Source: Rhizophlyctis rosea
Lineage: Eukaryota; Chytridiomycota; Chytridiomycetes; Rhizophlyctidales; Rhizophlyctidaceae
Assembly: GCA_027596075.1 (NCBI GenBank)
Contig: JADGJC010000391.1
Location: 1-33,492, forward strand
Length of the DNA stretch: 33,492 nt
Reading direction: 5' to 3'
In this document: one piece after another, positions 21,930 through 33,212 of the stretch
How the letters are laid out: each line of letters opens with the position of its first letter
Numbering within the stretch: position 1 is the first letter of the stretch
The notes under the pieces: generated by a model
Seen by the model: the letters and a program-made list of their open reading frames with translations, nothing else
Databases searched by the model: none
What the model was told of the DNA's origin: nothing
Translations under genes and position numbers: made by a program

Positions 21930-24516
21930 GGTTGGGGATTATCAACGAGGAAAGCGGTGGAGGGGAACACACGACCGCGAGGGAGAAATAAAAGGGGAAC
22001 GCGCAACGTCCTGCCCCCAAAATTTGTCAGAAAGGAAGAAAGCATCATCGAAAGACACCCCTGTCCATATGGGAGGGGCCAATATATTGGGGGCACAGTG
22101 ATTGAGTGTGTCCGTGGAAAGGCTGGATCGGACCCTTATGGCCACAAGTGCGCAGCAGGCCCCGTCATGCCGGTCTGAGTTTTTTCGTATTTTTTTTGTT
22201 CGGTCGGCCTTTCTCAACCGATAGATTGATTTGACCTTTTTCGGGTATATATGTAAGATACGGAAAGAAGATTTGATCACTGATTAATGACTTGTGCCCA
22301 TTCTCCATATGACAGGTGAGATCTTATGTATTTTATGATACCATGGTGGAGCTTTGCTGATGATGTTTTTGACCAAAAGTAGGTAAGTGGGAAAGACACG
22401 CGGAAAGATCAAAATTGATCCAAACAAAAAAAATAATGTATAAAATCTAGCTGCGCCCAGCTGAGTACGCATCTCTTGCAAGGGGTGGGTAGACGTAGAA
22501 TCATGATTTTTGGAAAGTAACCCGTCAATAGCGCCCCCAACCAACAAAAAGCAGCCAAAAAACATTCGTGAAATTACACAAGGCAACGGGCGGCGCGCAC
22601 TTGTAATGACATTGGTCCCCGACGAATCCCCCTTTACCATGATATGCAGCCTACATTGATTCTGATGACTTGAATATATACAAGGTGCTTCTTGCCAGGG
22701 ACCTTTCCACTGTCGGGTACAATAGAAGGTTAATGAACTCAACGATTGTCCTGCACGTGAAGGGTCAACGAATCCAATCGAAAGAAGAATGCATTCATGT
22801 CTCTCATTGGTGCATTTCCTGGGCAAGCCTGTTGATTTGATTTCTTTTCCATTTGTCTTGTTTCAGTTACATATGCCAGCACGCTGATATTCAACACTGA
22901 GCATGAGTGCCTTACAATATAAACAGAGATTGATTATAATGCCATGGTCAAATTTTGACAGTGATTCGTTATCTGCTGCACTCCTGCTGTTTTTATGCAC
23001 GTCACGAGTGTCACACACAGCAAATGTTCAAACGACCCTATATCATCATCCCTTGACGCATCATATTGGATGTCTCTTTCTGACAACTTATCCTCACTGA
23101 TCGGACCCCCAGCGGAAATTGATATCTGCTCACTCTGCTCATAATCTGGTTGACTCTTAAACATGTGGTTACAATTAAAAGGTTTTTGTCCAATCTGCGA
23201 TATGGAGTAGCTTCGATGAATGAAACTAACCTGCATAAGTACACATTGTAGCAGTGATCCTGAGCTTCCAAAAAGCGCACAGCGAACGTGAGGATGCGTG
23301 ATCATTCTGGTAGTCAACGATAGATCCACCATTCGCAAGAGCCAACAGCTATTCCTTTATTCATCTAGCCCCCCCCCCCCCCCCTATTTACTCTTCTGAA
23401 GTGATATGTTGTGGCATTTAAAATTTCCCAAACAACATACGGTTGAAGAAAACGAGCAATGTCGACTGTGTATGGATTTGAAGCAAGTGGTATGCAAACC
23501 CTTCAAGACTCAACATGGCCGGCTCCACTGATTGGGACAGATGCTTTAAGTTAAGAGTATTTGCTGATAGTTCATGATGGACACGCCGTTCCACGGCTGT
23601 TATCGGAGTATGTTCATTCCAAAGTTTCCAAAATGGTCGTGCCAGTGTTCACCAAACGCAATATAACTTCCAAAAGGACGCCTAATCCGAAGATGGATGG
23701 AGGGTATCATGCTTCTCCTGGTTCGCTGCAAGTGCTGCTTAGCTGAGGGGCGAGACAGATTCAAACAATCCGATCTGGGGTCATTCCCTCGTTAGACGAT
23801 GTGCTCTATCACGTTTACCCCTCAAATTTTCTGTCTGTCCTTCGGCAAAAGCCACAACAAAGCGCGAGCCAAGCTTCACAGCACATTGGCTTATCTTGAT
23901 CGAGTGCCTTGACAAGTCTCGATGCGGTGCTTGCCGGCCACTCTATTTTTGTCATAGGAGAAAAAGGATTCGTGCGTGGGAATTTATCACAATGGCAAGA
24001 GACTTGGCAATGGAGGTCAACATGCGTTTGCCATAGACTGTAGTAGACTTTGCGCGAATGGGAGTTTGACTTGATACTGAGCAAAATGGCCACAGCGCCG
24101 AGAAGAAGATGGTATGTGCGATGATCCAGCTCCAAGCAGGCTGTAAGTTTTCCGTGGTGTCAACTTTGATGGTAATATGAACACTGTAATGCATGCGGCA
24201 TGGATTGGGTCATCTGAGTAGCGATTCAAGGAAAAAGTGATATACGCCGGAGGCGACCGCAAGCAAGTCCGGATATTGGCAAACCATACATTCGCACGCA
24301 TTCCAGGGGCGCTTCTCAAGCACAAGGAGCAAAACGACAAAGGAAGAGAGAGGTAGACCCGAGCGCTTTTGTAACAAAAGCGAGCTGAAGACCGTGTACC
24401 CTCCGCTCCTTGCGAATATACCCCTTACGATCATCCCCAACGAATGACTTCTTTTCACCCACCAAAATAGACATCTCAAATCCTATGAACCCTCACATCA
24501 CGCTAACAGACAGAAT
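21930..24516. other. Gene-poor region with C16 tract
   Basis: The left end is the MFS promoter. The longest frame (22284-22826, minus, about 180 codons) begins with TTG, has no motif I know and uses no evident intron. No RNA gene or mobile element was found. A homopolymer of sixteen C lies at 23369-23384. Confidence 0.4.
23369..23384 (+). repeat. Poly-C tract (C16)
   Basis: Sixteen consecutive C bases between tcatctag and tatttact. Such tracts are prone to length change and to sequencing error, so the true length may vary. Confidence 0.85.
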
Positions 24517-24624
24517 GACCCCGGAAGGGATTCGAACCCTCCTCACAACCAGTGCATCTCCTACACTGATGTGATCCCCCCAAGGGACCGGGGCCAATTG
24601 GTTCTTCACGCAACCAACAAGAGC
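24517..24624 (-). ncRNA. tRNA-like structured RNA element, copy Y
   Basis: This is the second copy of the element at 11163-11267. On the minus strand it has the 5' hairpin TTGGTT-8 nt-AACCAA (24597-24616), acceptor-like GCCCCGG with CCGGGGT, middle hairpin TCACA/TGTGA with inner CAGTG/CACTG and loop TAGGAGATG, and T-arm GAGGG TTCGAAT CCCTT with a perfect B-box. Compared with copy X the stems change on both sides: 5' hairpin C-G to T-A twice and G-U to G-C, acceptor T-A to C-G. The GGAGATG loop and GTTCGAA are unchanged. Flanks are unrelated beyond a GCTCTTG 5' edge. It lacks a tRNA D-arm and a standard anticodon loop, and no Pol III T-run follows closely. Confidence 0.5.
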
Positions 24625-24875
24625 GAGAAAAGTGTTTCCTTCTTTGAAAGCTGAGAGGCTTAGATTTTTGCAACACTGGACAATGATGATGAGCGATTTT
24701 AACTCTCAAGAACATCAAGACACATGGCATCTTATTTGAGAAGCCCAATATCAAAACATTCCATCAAAACAAGAAACTCGCCGGTCAACACCCGATCCAC
24801 CACTTCGCGAAATGAGGTCTTGATCTGAGACAAGTGTTCGCACTCAGCATACTGCGGCAGTCAACCTCACGAACG

Positions 24876-24956
24876 ACAAAGTGAACAAGCCGCCTCTGCG
24901 AGGTTGTCCGTGCTCTGGCTCTCGCCATCCCCTCAAAAAGAAGGTACGCATTCATG
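24876..24956 (+). repeat. Direct repeat, copy 1
   Basis: This 81-nt unit runs from acaaagtgaacaagccgcc to ggtacgcattcatg. It differs from copy 2 mainly by a few bases around ctctcgcc and one c/t change, so it is about 95% identical. Both copies end in the donor-like aag/gtacgc. Confidence 0.85.
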
Positions 24957-25160
24957 CCGACGTGAAGCTGCTGCCCTTCTCATTTCATGGTGGACGTGGT
25001 TGGAACAGAAACGAACTACAGAGCCGGTGGGAGGAGTTCGCGCCAATGTCCCTACCCAATCTCCTCCCTATCCAAACCGGGGCGAAAGGGACTCAGACTG
25101 CCGAGATGCAAAGCATTCGACAAGAGATTTTCCGCCTGACGCGTGGACACACGCCATGAC

Positions 25161-25244
25161 ACAAAGTGAACAAGCCGCCTCTGCGAGGTTGTCCGTGCTC
25201 TGGCTAACAAGGCCATCCCTTCAAAAAGAAGGTACGCATTCATG
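25161..25244 (+). repeat. Direct repeat, copy 2
   Basis: This 84-nt unit matches 24876-24956 in the same orientation, 204 bases after it. It has aacaagg where copy 1 has ctcg, a net 3-nt gain. Confidence 0.85.
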
Positions 25245-26287
25245 TGCCACGAGGTGTTCGCACGCTCCATTGTTGGATCCGGGTCTTATGCTAAGTGACT
25301 GCAAATTGCTGACAGCAGTACTGGCACGTTCTTGAGATTCTGTTATGTTCGTGGTGTTGCAGGGAAGGTAGTATTACGGGATCCGCAGAGGAACTGAAGT
25401 GAATAAGGGGTGAGGAACGTGAGTATAAGACCGAGGCTGAAACAACTAAATAGAAGCGAGCACGTACCGATACCGGGAGGGTAGAGCATGATTGAGGTCA
25501 CGCTACGGCAACGGACAAGCCCGCACAAACTTGGGGGGCGGTATTGCGTTTGGGAGTCTTCGGGTGGTGGCATATGTTCCATTGGGCTTCAAGACTTTTG
25601 GTGAGAGGTGCTGGCGTTGAACTGAGGGGACCTGGAGCATGTTTCGGGTAACATTTCGGAAGGTAATGTTGGTGGGAAGTGGGGAAAGAAGCAGACAGAG
25701 TCACGAAGAAGCTCCCAACCACCAGCTTTCAATAAATTTCAATCAAGCCAATGGAGCGATCCAGCCATCCAGCCGGCTTTAGTCAAACGCCGCAGCGGCC
25801 CGTGTTACCTGAACTGTCGAACTAATGTCACGTGCCGGGCCAGCTTATGTCAGTTCGCCGACTGCATTACGCAATCGGCCGACAAACAATGCAAGACCAT
25901 GGCAGGCCACCCACTTTCGGAGAACATTCGCGCATGCCTCCTTACATTGGTGAAAGCAATGACCTCTGAAATGACGTAGTAACAAGGTCTGATTGCTGCC
26001 TTGGGGATTGGGCGGGCGCGGCGAGATGGTGGCAGACCGTCAATTGGTTAGCACATTTGTGTGACACCCGACTCGGAGGTGATTGGTGAATTCACTCACA
26101 ACGTTTACCCAATCCAGAGTGCAGCGGCAGGCAACGAAACACGCGTCGTGCAGGTGTGCAGGACTTTTGAGACTCTGAGAGGTTGCTGTTGTTCGCCTCA
26201 TCCCAACTTCCCATCAGCTCCGCGAAAGATATTTGAGTTCCGTGCGTGTGTGTAGGTCTCAACATGACTCCAAAAATAACAGCAACG

Positions 26288-27439
26288 ATGGGTAACTGCT
26301 TATCATACGCCGACCGGACTTCTCCACAGAAAGAACCATCACCTGAAGAAACCCGGGACCGCAACGGCTCAAATGGCAGCTCCGTGCATAAATATGATGA
26401 ACAGGGTCGGCGGCTGCATAACAACTTTCTTCCAATATCTGAAGACTCCGTGCCATCCGATAAGCTCTACATCCTTCCAAATGATGACGAAGAAATGGAC
26501 CGGTTGCATCTACAGCACTACATCATGGGGATGCTGTTTCAGTCAAATTTCTCGGCGCCTGTGGGCCGGACATTAAAGAGCGAGGATGGTGCGAGAGTGT
26601 TGGATTTGGGATGTGGGAGCGGAATTTGGGCTTTTGAGGTGAGAAAAGGAATGTCGGCCGCAACGCACACCTATGGTTCTGACAACATCTGGATCTTTGA
26701 TTGCCAGACCGCAACGGAATACCCACTAGCATCAATACAAGGAATGGACATATCTCCCGTTCAACCAACCACTATCAAACCAAGGAATGTAGAATTTATA
26801 GTCGGGGACCTTACCAATCTGCCATTGCCATTCAAGGACAACTCTTTTGATTTCGTCCATATGCGGTTCCTCACAGCTGGATTACGGACAGAGTTTTGGC
26901 CTGTCCTGATCAATGACATTGTTCGCATTCTCAAACCTGGCGGTTATGTTGAGCTGATGGAACCTCGAGATTTGGCAATCAAGGGCGCGACGCGGATACC
27001 GAATCTTCTTGCATTCAGTGAGTATTGTAACGTTGATTGACGCAAAGAGGACAGCAGCACATCGAACGATTGACTGTGCTTCAAATTAGTCGTAAAAGCA
27101 GTCGAAACGCGAGGCTGCGATCCAGACATTGCACTTCGCCTCCACTCCTACCTCACCTCTCACCCCCTTCTCACCGACGTCCACGAAATCACCGCCGAGC
27201 TACATACAAAACCCAATCCTTCAATACCCGCGGAAGTCCGAATAGCAAAGTTATGGGGCGAAGATTTGAAGGGCGTTATGGAGGGAGTCAAAGCTGGTTT
27301 GATTGCAAAAGGAATTAGTACGGAGGAGGGATGGGATGAGTTGGTGCGGGGACATATTGCTGAGACGTTGGAGACGGAGCATACGGTTTATTTGACTAGG
27401 TGTTTTGCGAGGAAGATGGAGTGGAAGAAGGAGGTTTGA
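26288..27439 (+). CDS. SAM-dependent methyltransferase with N-terminal MGNC acylation signal
   Basis: Class I (Rossmann-fold) methyltransferase of the fungal Methyltransf_25/LaeA-like type. Exons 26288-26638, 26708-27017 and 27090-27439 give 336 residues. Motif I is VLDLGCGSG (104-112), followed by GMDIS, FIVGDLTNLPLPF, DFVHMRFL and the post-motif block LKPGGYVELMEP. These match many fungal proteins whose substrates are unknown. The start at 26288 reads MGNCLSYADR, a good N-myristoylation signal (Gly2, Ser6) with a palmitoylatable Cys3, so the protein may sit on membranes. An ATG eight codons upstream (26264) would hide this signal. Intron 1 (26639-26707) is 69 nt and has no in-frame stop, so retention would insert 23 residues into the SAM-binding fold. 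The C-terminal part after residue 220 is helical and acidic. Confidence 0.93.
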
Positions 27440-30400
27440 AGGCGATTGAGACACATCGGTGGGTCCCGTGCCGTTGAGGTTGCGTCCCCCCGACCTCAAC
27501 TCATGTCAAGAGGATTGTAGTGACTCTAGAGGGCACCCTATTTGGCATAGGTGGACCTTACGCCCTCCCTCTGGTGTCGGCTTCAGAGCTCACCTTCATT
27601 TTTGTTCCGCTTACCAGTCCCGCGTATCCAATCGTGTCGCTGTATACGTAATCTCATTCATAATATTGATACCCAGGCTCTCATGAAATTATGCTCTACC
27701 AGAAGATGGAGGACATTGAGGTGAAGGCGTAAAATGATTCAACTTGGACTGCTTTTCAATGCGGCGCTTGATGTCTATGTGTACTTAGGTTTTAAGTAAT
27801 GAAGCCAGCTCACTTTTTTTTGCATTCACCTCGCGTAGTATGGGTGTTGCGAAACTTGGCGGCACTAACAACCATCTCCGTCCCCCTGGTTTTGGCATTA
27901 CTGAGGGGTGTTCTCTCAATCTTCAGCATCCAAAAGAGCATATCTTGAAGCCCTTGAAGTTATTACTGGCCTCAACGTCAACTGCTCCTGTGTAGGGTTG
28001 ACTGTGTACTTTTTCTTCTCCCTGACTCGTTTATGTGAACGCAGTCGTCATGATAGTGATGATCGTCATATGCGACATTATCAGTCTGTACTGTTGGTAT
28101 AGAAGTTCCCACAGCTTCACGACCCATAAAACATCTTGAACGTTGCAAAAAGGTATCGATTTTCCGATTGCATGTCTACGGCGAATGCCAAGATTGTGAC
28201 AAATCTAAGGGCATGCATGGTTGAATCACTCGAACAACCTTCCGAGTCGAACAGTGCTGCATATCTCTGGTTATCACACCCGTTGTGCTGATATATACTA
28301 CCACTGTGATTGGTCTGATTTTTTCTGCACCTGCCCTTTCGAAATTATCTCTCGAATTTGAGAGCCATCTGCACCGGTATAGACATACATTGGAATCTGT
28401 ACTCTTCTTGGCTCCTTGCAGAACAACATCTTACCTTCCAAGTATGCTCTTTGATCGGATGAGGGGTCCCAGGAGGAAGAAACGGCGGACGACCCTCCTA
28501 AATGCCTCAGCTCGCTTGTGGAAGGCACCTGAATTCTAGGCTAGGAAGCGTATGTGATAAAGCCATGCCAACAGTCAGAATATGATCATCATTCCTACCT
28601 GTAATGATGTCGACAAAAATGACGCAAATCAACGGACATTCGGATTGCCTCGGACCCGGCACCATCATCTTGAGCTCGCCATAGGTCATAATGATCACGG
28701 GCTATGAGCTGCCTGAGCTTGGCAACCGAAACCGTATCTGAAACATGATTGAGATTATCCACGGATCAACCCTCAAGCGGGACATAAAGACACAGAAGCG
28801 CAGGCTGAGCATGAAATCCACCCGAGGTGAAGCGGCAAATACCATTGACCAGATGTATGACTCGAAACGTCAAGCTTTTGCCGTGTAGAGCGTCAAACAC
28901 AAGAAAACAGATCCTGGCAGACAAAACACTCTGCGTGGGCGAACTAATGGGTCAGCTGACAATTTTTGTTTGCCTCAATCAAGGCTGTCACTCTCATCCT
29001 CACATGTCAGTTCGTGCTCTGCCAAGTAGGGAGGCTTTAATGACGACCACTCCGTGTTCGACAGGCTCTTCTGTTCCGCTTTTCTTTTTCCGGGAAGAAC
29101 GTGACTTTGGACGCACGTTCTAGTTCCATATAATTGCAAGCAACGTCTAAGAGTTCTCAGGGTGCGATGAGCTCTCTGAATGCGGTGTGCGCCGATGTAT
29201 AATATCGACATCGATAAGGGGGGGACCATTCATTTGTGGATTGAAGCAGTATGGCCAGTTCAGTAAGCGGCGACTGAAAACAGCTCGAAAAAGACATCGT
29301 TCAGCCACTCTTGTAGGTTCTTTTCATTGTTCTCAAGATCGAATGCCGACCATGGAATTTTTTGAGAAGATTCCTCAAGGAAGTTGGAATTCAGAGGCGG
29401 GGTTCCCTCAAACCCGCGAGGCAATTGCATCAGGGTGTTCACCGGACAACATGTGAAGCTTTCTTATTCAATGATTTGTAAATATTAACAAAGCGACAAG
29501 ACGGGGTTCCATTAGGGAGGGTCGACTGCTCGGCGAAGTCCAACTCCCATTTTGCCACACAATCTTACAGACCCTCTGGACAGGGCTTACATTTTGGCCG
29601 TGACATGGGTTTTTGGCGGTGACAGTGGCGACGGAACATACAATGGACATGATCACGTGTCATGTGACGAAGACGGATTGGAAGAAGGACATATGGTGGT
29701 GAAAGAATCTGACTGCGCCAGTTGAACCTGGAGGTGTATCAATTGGGTCCGACTGCGTCATGGTGAATTTCCTATTTTTTTACTTATCTGCAAGTGTAAG
29801 AATGCTGAATTTACTGTTTCCACAACCCGAGTTTGCCTGCAGTCATCAGTCGATTTGTCGTATCCTGCTGCTTGCGCTACACAGCACACGTCAGGTCATC
29901 ATCTTTGAGGTCTTTGCGCCTGAATATTTCTTTTCGTGTTTCAGGACCTCTGGTCAGGAGATAAAAGTCAGACGCAGATTCGTGATTGAGGATCTCTGGT
30001 CAGGAGGTAGAAGTCAGACGCAGATGTCGGGCTGTCATTACGAGTCTTAATGCACTTTTATCTTTGGACACCTACACAGTCGGGAAGGTAACTTGGCTCT
30101 TCCCCTGATTGATCATTGGTTGGCGCTGTGTTAGCATCCTTTTTTGGCTCCTCTCTCGGTGGCAACCATGTTCCTTATAAGAGTGCAGGTGCACTTGAGC
30201 TTGAGTTCGTTAGATTCACTCGTCGTTCCGCCCGTTGACCTCAAATACAGTACTTCGATCATTGGTACGCTCGCAAGTTGTAAAGTGTCATGACTTCATG
30301 AACTTGAACAACCCGGAGGATGACATAAATCTCCAGTGCCATCACCATGGCGTAGTATGGCGTGTGAAGACAAGTCTCCCTTCTCGCCTCTGTCGCCGCG

Positions 30401-32073
30401 GACGATATTCCAAAGTATGCAGGAGCGACCTTGAGAACCAGAGGCCTCTTGACAGCTGGACCAAATCAGCTGTCGTTACTTCTTCTCCACAAAGCCCTTT
30501 GGTTAATTCATCAGCCCATTCTGCAAAATCAAACTGCGCTTGGTTATCCGGTATGGAGGAGCGGTGTCTTTACTTTGCCCCTCAATAGTCGCGTCGATCT
30601 CAGTCATGAAAGCTCATGTCCTTGATGACGGCGAAAAGCTCGGCGTTCAATGGGACCAACCTTTCGGAACGGTGAGGCCAGTCCCGGCGAGTGAATATGC
30701 CAGTGACTGTAGAGAAACGGTATCTACGCCGTCGAGTGCTGATGGGCTCGCAACTTTATTGTCTGGAACGCGCCAAAAAACATATGAGACATATCTATGA
30801 TTAACTGCACAAACGTTGGCTCGCTTTCAGTTGTGAATGCGGCGCAGATTTGACTCCCCATTTTCCAGTTGCAGCTCTCGGACTTGATGGATATGTATAG
30901 TTTATTGTGACGGACCGGGTGTCTAATAACAAGTGATAAAAATGAGCTACTTGCCGACTGTTACAAGACAGCCGAAGATCATAAAGAACCTTGAACGTGG
31001 CTGTTATGCATTTTGCTGGCGGTTGAGTACAGAGTTTGTTGTACGCAGGGAGTAATTTAAGCCACTATGACATCGTTCACAAAAACAATGGCGGCGCAGG
31101 AAAACGTTATGATGACTGTATGCAGGTACAGGCACCCCTACTAACTTCCGTCTGGAAGATCCTCTCAACATCCGTGAAGGTGAAGCAGCTTGATACCTTC
31201 GGGGAATGGATATAACCCTAGTGCTTGCTTCTCAACTTACCAATGTTTTGTCAATCTTAGCAGCCATGAAGTATGTTTTTTCAGGACATCAAGTGTCAAT
31301 CCACCAATCCTCGAGGTCCTTCCCACCTCTCAATTCTGGCCGTGTGGAATTGGTCAATCATTCCTTTTTTTATTTGGAAAGCCGTGGCCTTTTTTTTTCC
31401 CACTTGGGTCTATTGAGGGAGACGGTCATATGGATCATAAATTCGATCAGGCATAGTGGGCTTCTTCCAACACCAAATTGCCGCCTAGCATTACCTCTAA
31501 GTTCCGGCGCAAGTCGTTTGTCAAGCATGGTGAATGTCTAACCGTTACTCATGTCATTGGAAATGTGCGCACGGTGTGCGAACGCATCCGATTTTTTGCG
31601 TGACAATGGCTTTATTGAACATGGGACACTGCGATGGCGATGCATTTCCTGATACTCATCGATTGTGGATGTGCATATTTACTGCAGGCACGTCTCCGCA
31701 CTGCTCATTTTGGAAAGGAGAGATTTCAACTTTTCGTCAGAAGTATGTCCCACACATTACCGACGTAATCAGTATGAGAGTAGAGTTCTGCAATACACGG
31801 CGTAGGTACATACTACTCATACTACGTGCTGCACAAACCACGCTAGTTGCAAGAAGGCGAGTCAAGGCGATTCTATATTACCTCATCAATGATCGATGAT
31901 CGATCGTTTGATTACACTCACCATCCGTGATGGTTTTCCGGATGAGCGTGTCTTGTGCAATTGTGATGCATGATGCGGCTGAATTCTTCCCACCTTCACG
32001 CCCAGACGCTTGCCTGCCAATCTTCAACCCCAAGTACCTCATTGCCACCTTCCCACGCCATTAGCCTGACACA
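27440..32073. other. Gene-poor region
   Basis: About 4.6 kb without a confident gene. Open frames of about 110 to 120 codons occur at 30235-30588 (no ATG; TTG first), 31206-31541 and 31534-31899 (+), all without known motifs and of lengths expected by chance in this much sequence. A two-unit tandem repeat is present at 29944-30025. The last 170 bases are the promoter side of the 5-alpha-reductase-like gene. Confidence 0.4.
29944..30025 (+). repeat. Two-unit tandem repeat, period 46
   Basis: Two 36-nt units, ggacctctggtcaggag... at 29944-29979 and ggatctctggtcaggag... at 29990-30025, differ at three positions. Both end agtcagacgcagat. They are separated by 10 nt. Confidence 0.85.
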
Positions 32074-33117
32074 ATGGCAGTCCACATAGAAAGCACATAC
32101 ACGACGGTCCTCACGTCAATATACGCTCTGAGTGGAGTCACTTTCTTGTTGTTGTTGAAAGTGGACCCTCCTTTTGGTGCGTGAGAGTGCCGCCCCAGTG
32201 ACCGTTCTGGTGATTTCCCTCTTCCCACGCGTCACGTTGGCCATAGTCAGGAACACCTAATACACTATAACAGGCCGCTTCTCACGCTCCGGCTGGGGTC
32301 CCATGATACCCGGCAAAGTTGCTTGGGCAATATTCGAAACTGTTCCAATATGGGCTATGCCACTCTTTGCTGTTCGTGCTATCGGTGGGCTAACATTCAA
32401 TAGGACAACGGGTCTCATGTTGTTGCTATGGGAGACGCATTATGTACATAGGTATGTTCTATACCAGGATTGGGGATATCCAAACAGGGGCATTCATCAC
32501 GTTGTTCAAACACCCATACACAATTACTTATGGCCAGATCTCTAATCTACACCTACCGCGCCCCCTCACTCTCCCCATCCACAATCCCCGTCATCCTAGC
32601 CGGCATAACCTACAACCTCGCAAACGCCTTCGTCAACGGTCGCGCCCTATCCTACTTCTCCTCCCCCGGTGGGCCATACACCAACTTCTACCTAACATCC
32701 CCGCAATTCCTCCTAGGCTCAACTCTCTTTGCACTTGGCATGTTCATCAACATAACGAGCGACAACACTCTCTTCATTCTCCGTCAGCGGGCTCAAGCCA
32801 TAAAAGAAAAGAAGGATGATAACTCTGCCTCTGGTGATAGTGATGTTGTTAGAACAAAAGATGAGAGAATCTACGTCCTCCCCCGCGGCGGACCGTTCCA
32901 TCTCTTCAACCACATAGCCTGTCCGAATTATTTTGGTGAACTAGTGGAATGGATCGGGTGGGCGATCCTGACCTGGAATTTGGCTGGGCTGAGTTTCGCG
33001 GTTTATAGTGTGGCGAATTTGGTGCCGAGGGCGGTGAGGACGTTAGAGTGGTATAAGGGGGTGTTTGCGGGACGGTGGCCGAAGAGTAGGAGGGCGGTGG
33101 TGCCGTTTTTGGTTTAG
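32074..33117 (+). CDS. 3-oxo-5-alpha-steroid 4-dehydrogenase (5-alpha-reductase) family enzyme
   Basis: Membrane enzyme of the steroid 5-alpha-reductase (SRD5A/DET2) family, NADPH-dependent, expected in the endoplasmic reticulum. Exons 32074-32176, 32274-32451 and 32538-33117 give 286 residues across introns of 97 and 86 nt. Visible family blocks are GRFSRSGWGPMIPGKVAW, the HYVHRSLIYTYRAP segment spanning exons 2 and 3, SDNTLFILRQR, YVLPRGGPF, CPNYFGELVEWIGWA and the C-terminal WPKSRRAVVPFLV. Several hydrophobic segments are present: residues 12-28, the IPVILAGITY region, FLLGSTLFALGMFI and the C-terminal AILTWNLAGLSFAVY. A charged, Ser-rich insert (IKEKKDDNSASGDSD) separates the last two. 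Fungal members act on sterols or polyprenols; the substrate here is not known. A partial duplicate of its 3' end follows. Confidence 0.94.
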
Positions 33118-33180
33118 GGTGAGGAGGGGAGGAGGGTGGAGTTGAAGTGGTATTCAGCAGGTTTTTGAGGAGTGGGTTGA

Positions 33181-33200
33181 GGGGAGGGGGTGGGGGTGGG
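33181..33200 (+). other. Putative G-quadruplex motif
   Basis: GGGG-A-GGGGG-T-GGGGG-T-GGG, four G-runs with single-base loops on the plus strand, lies directly between the 5-alpha-reductase stop and its duplicated 3' fragment. Short loops make a stable four-stranded fold likely. Confidence 0.6.
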
Positions 33201-33212
33201 CGACTCTCATAG

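Larger units (their letters stand above)
24625..26287. other. Gene-poor region with a long direct repeat; methyltransferase promoter at right
   Basis: Contains the direct repeat at 24876-24956 and 25161-25244. A plus frame is open from about 24820 to 25159 (113 codons, including WNRNELQSRWEEF) but I cannot assign it. The last 300 bases are the methyltransferase upstream region; no TATA box is clear. Confidence 0.4.

Noticed and set aside
22284..22826. A 180-codon minus-strand frame with one hydrophobic stretch
   Set aside because: It begins with TTG, not ATG, shows no motif or splice signals, and a frame of this length is expected about once by chance in this amount of six-frame sequence.
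24904..25335. A 143-codon plus-strand frame over the direct repeats
   Set aside because: The same repeat is read in different frames by other equally open frames. There is no homology I recognise, and its two halves look alike only because of the DNA repeat.
30235..30588. A 117-codon plus-strand frame (CHDFMNLNNPEDDINLQC...)
   Set aside because: It reads somewhat like protein, but has no ATG at the start, no clear acceptor, and no family match. It is mentioned in the region entry but not called a gene.
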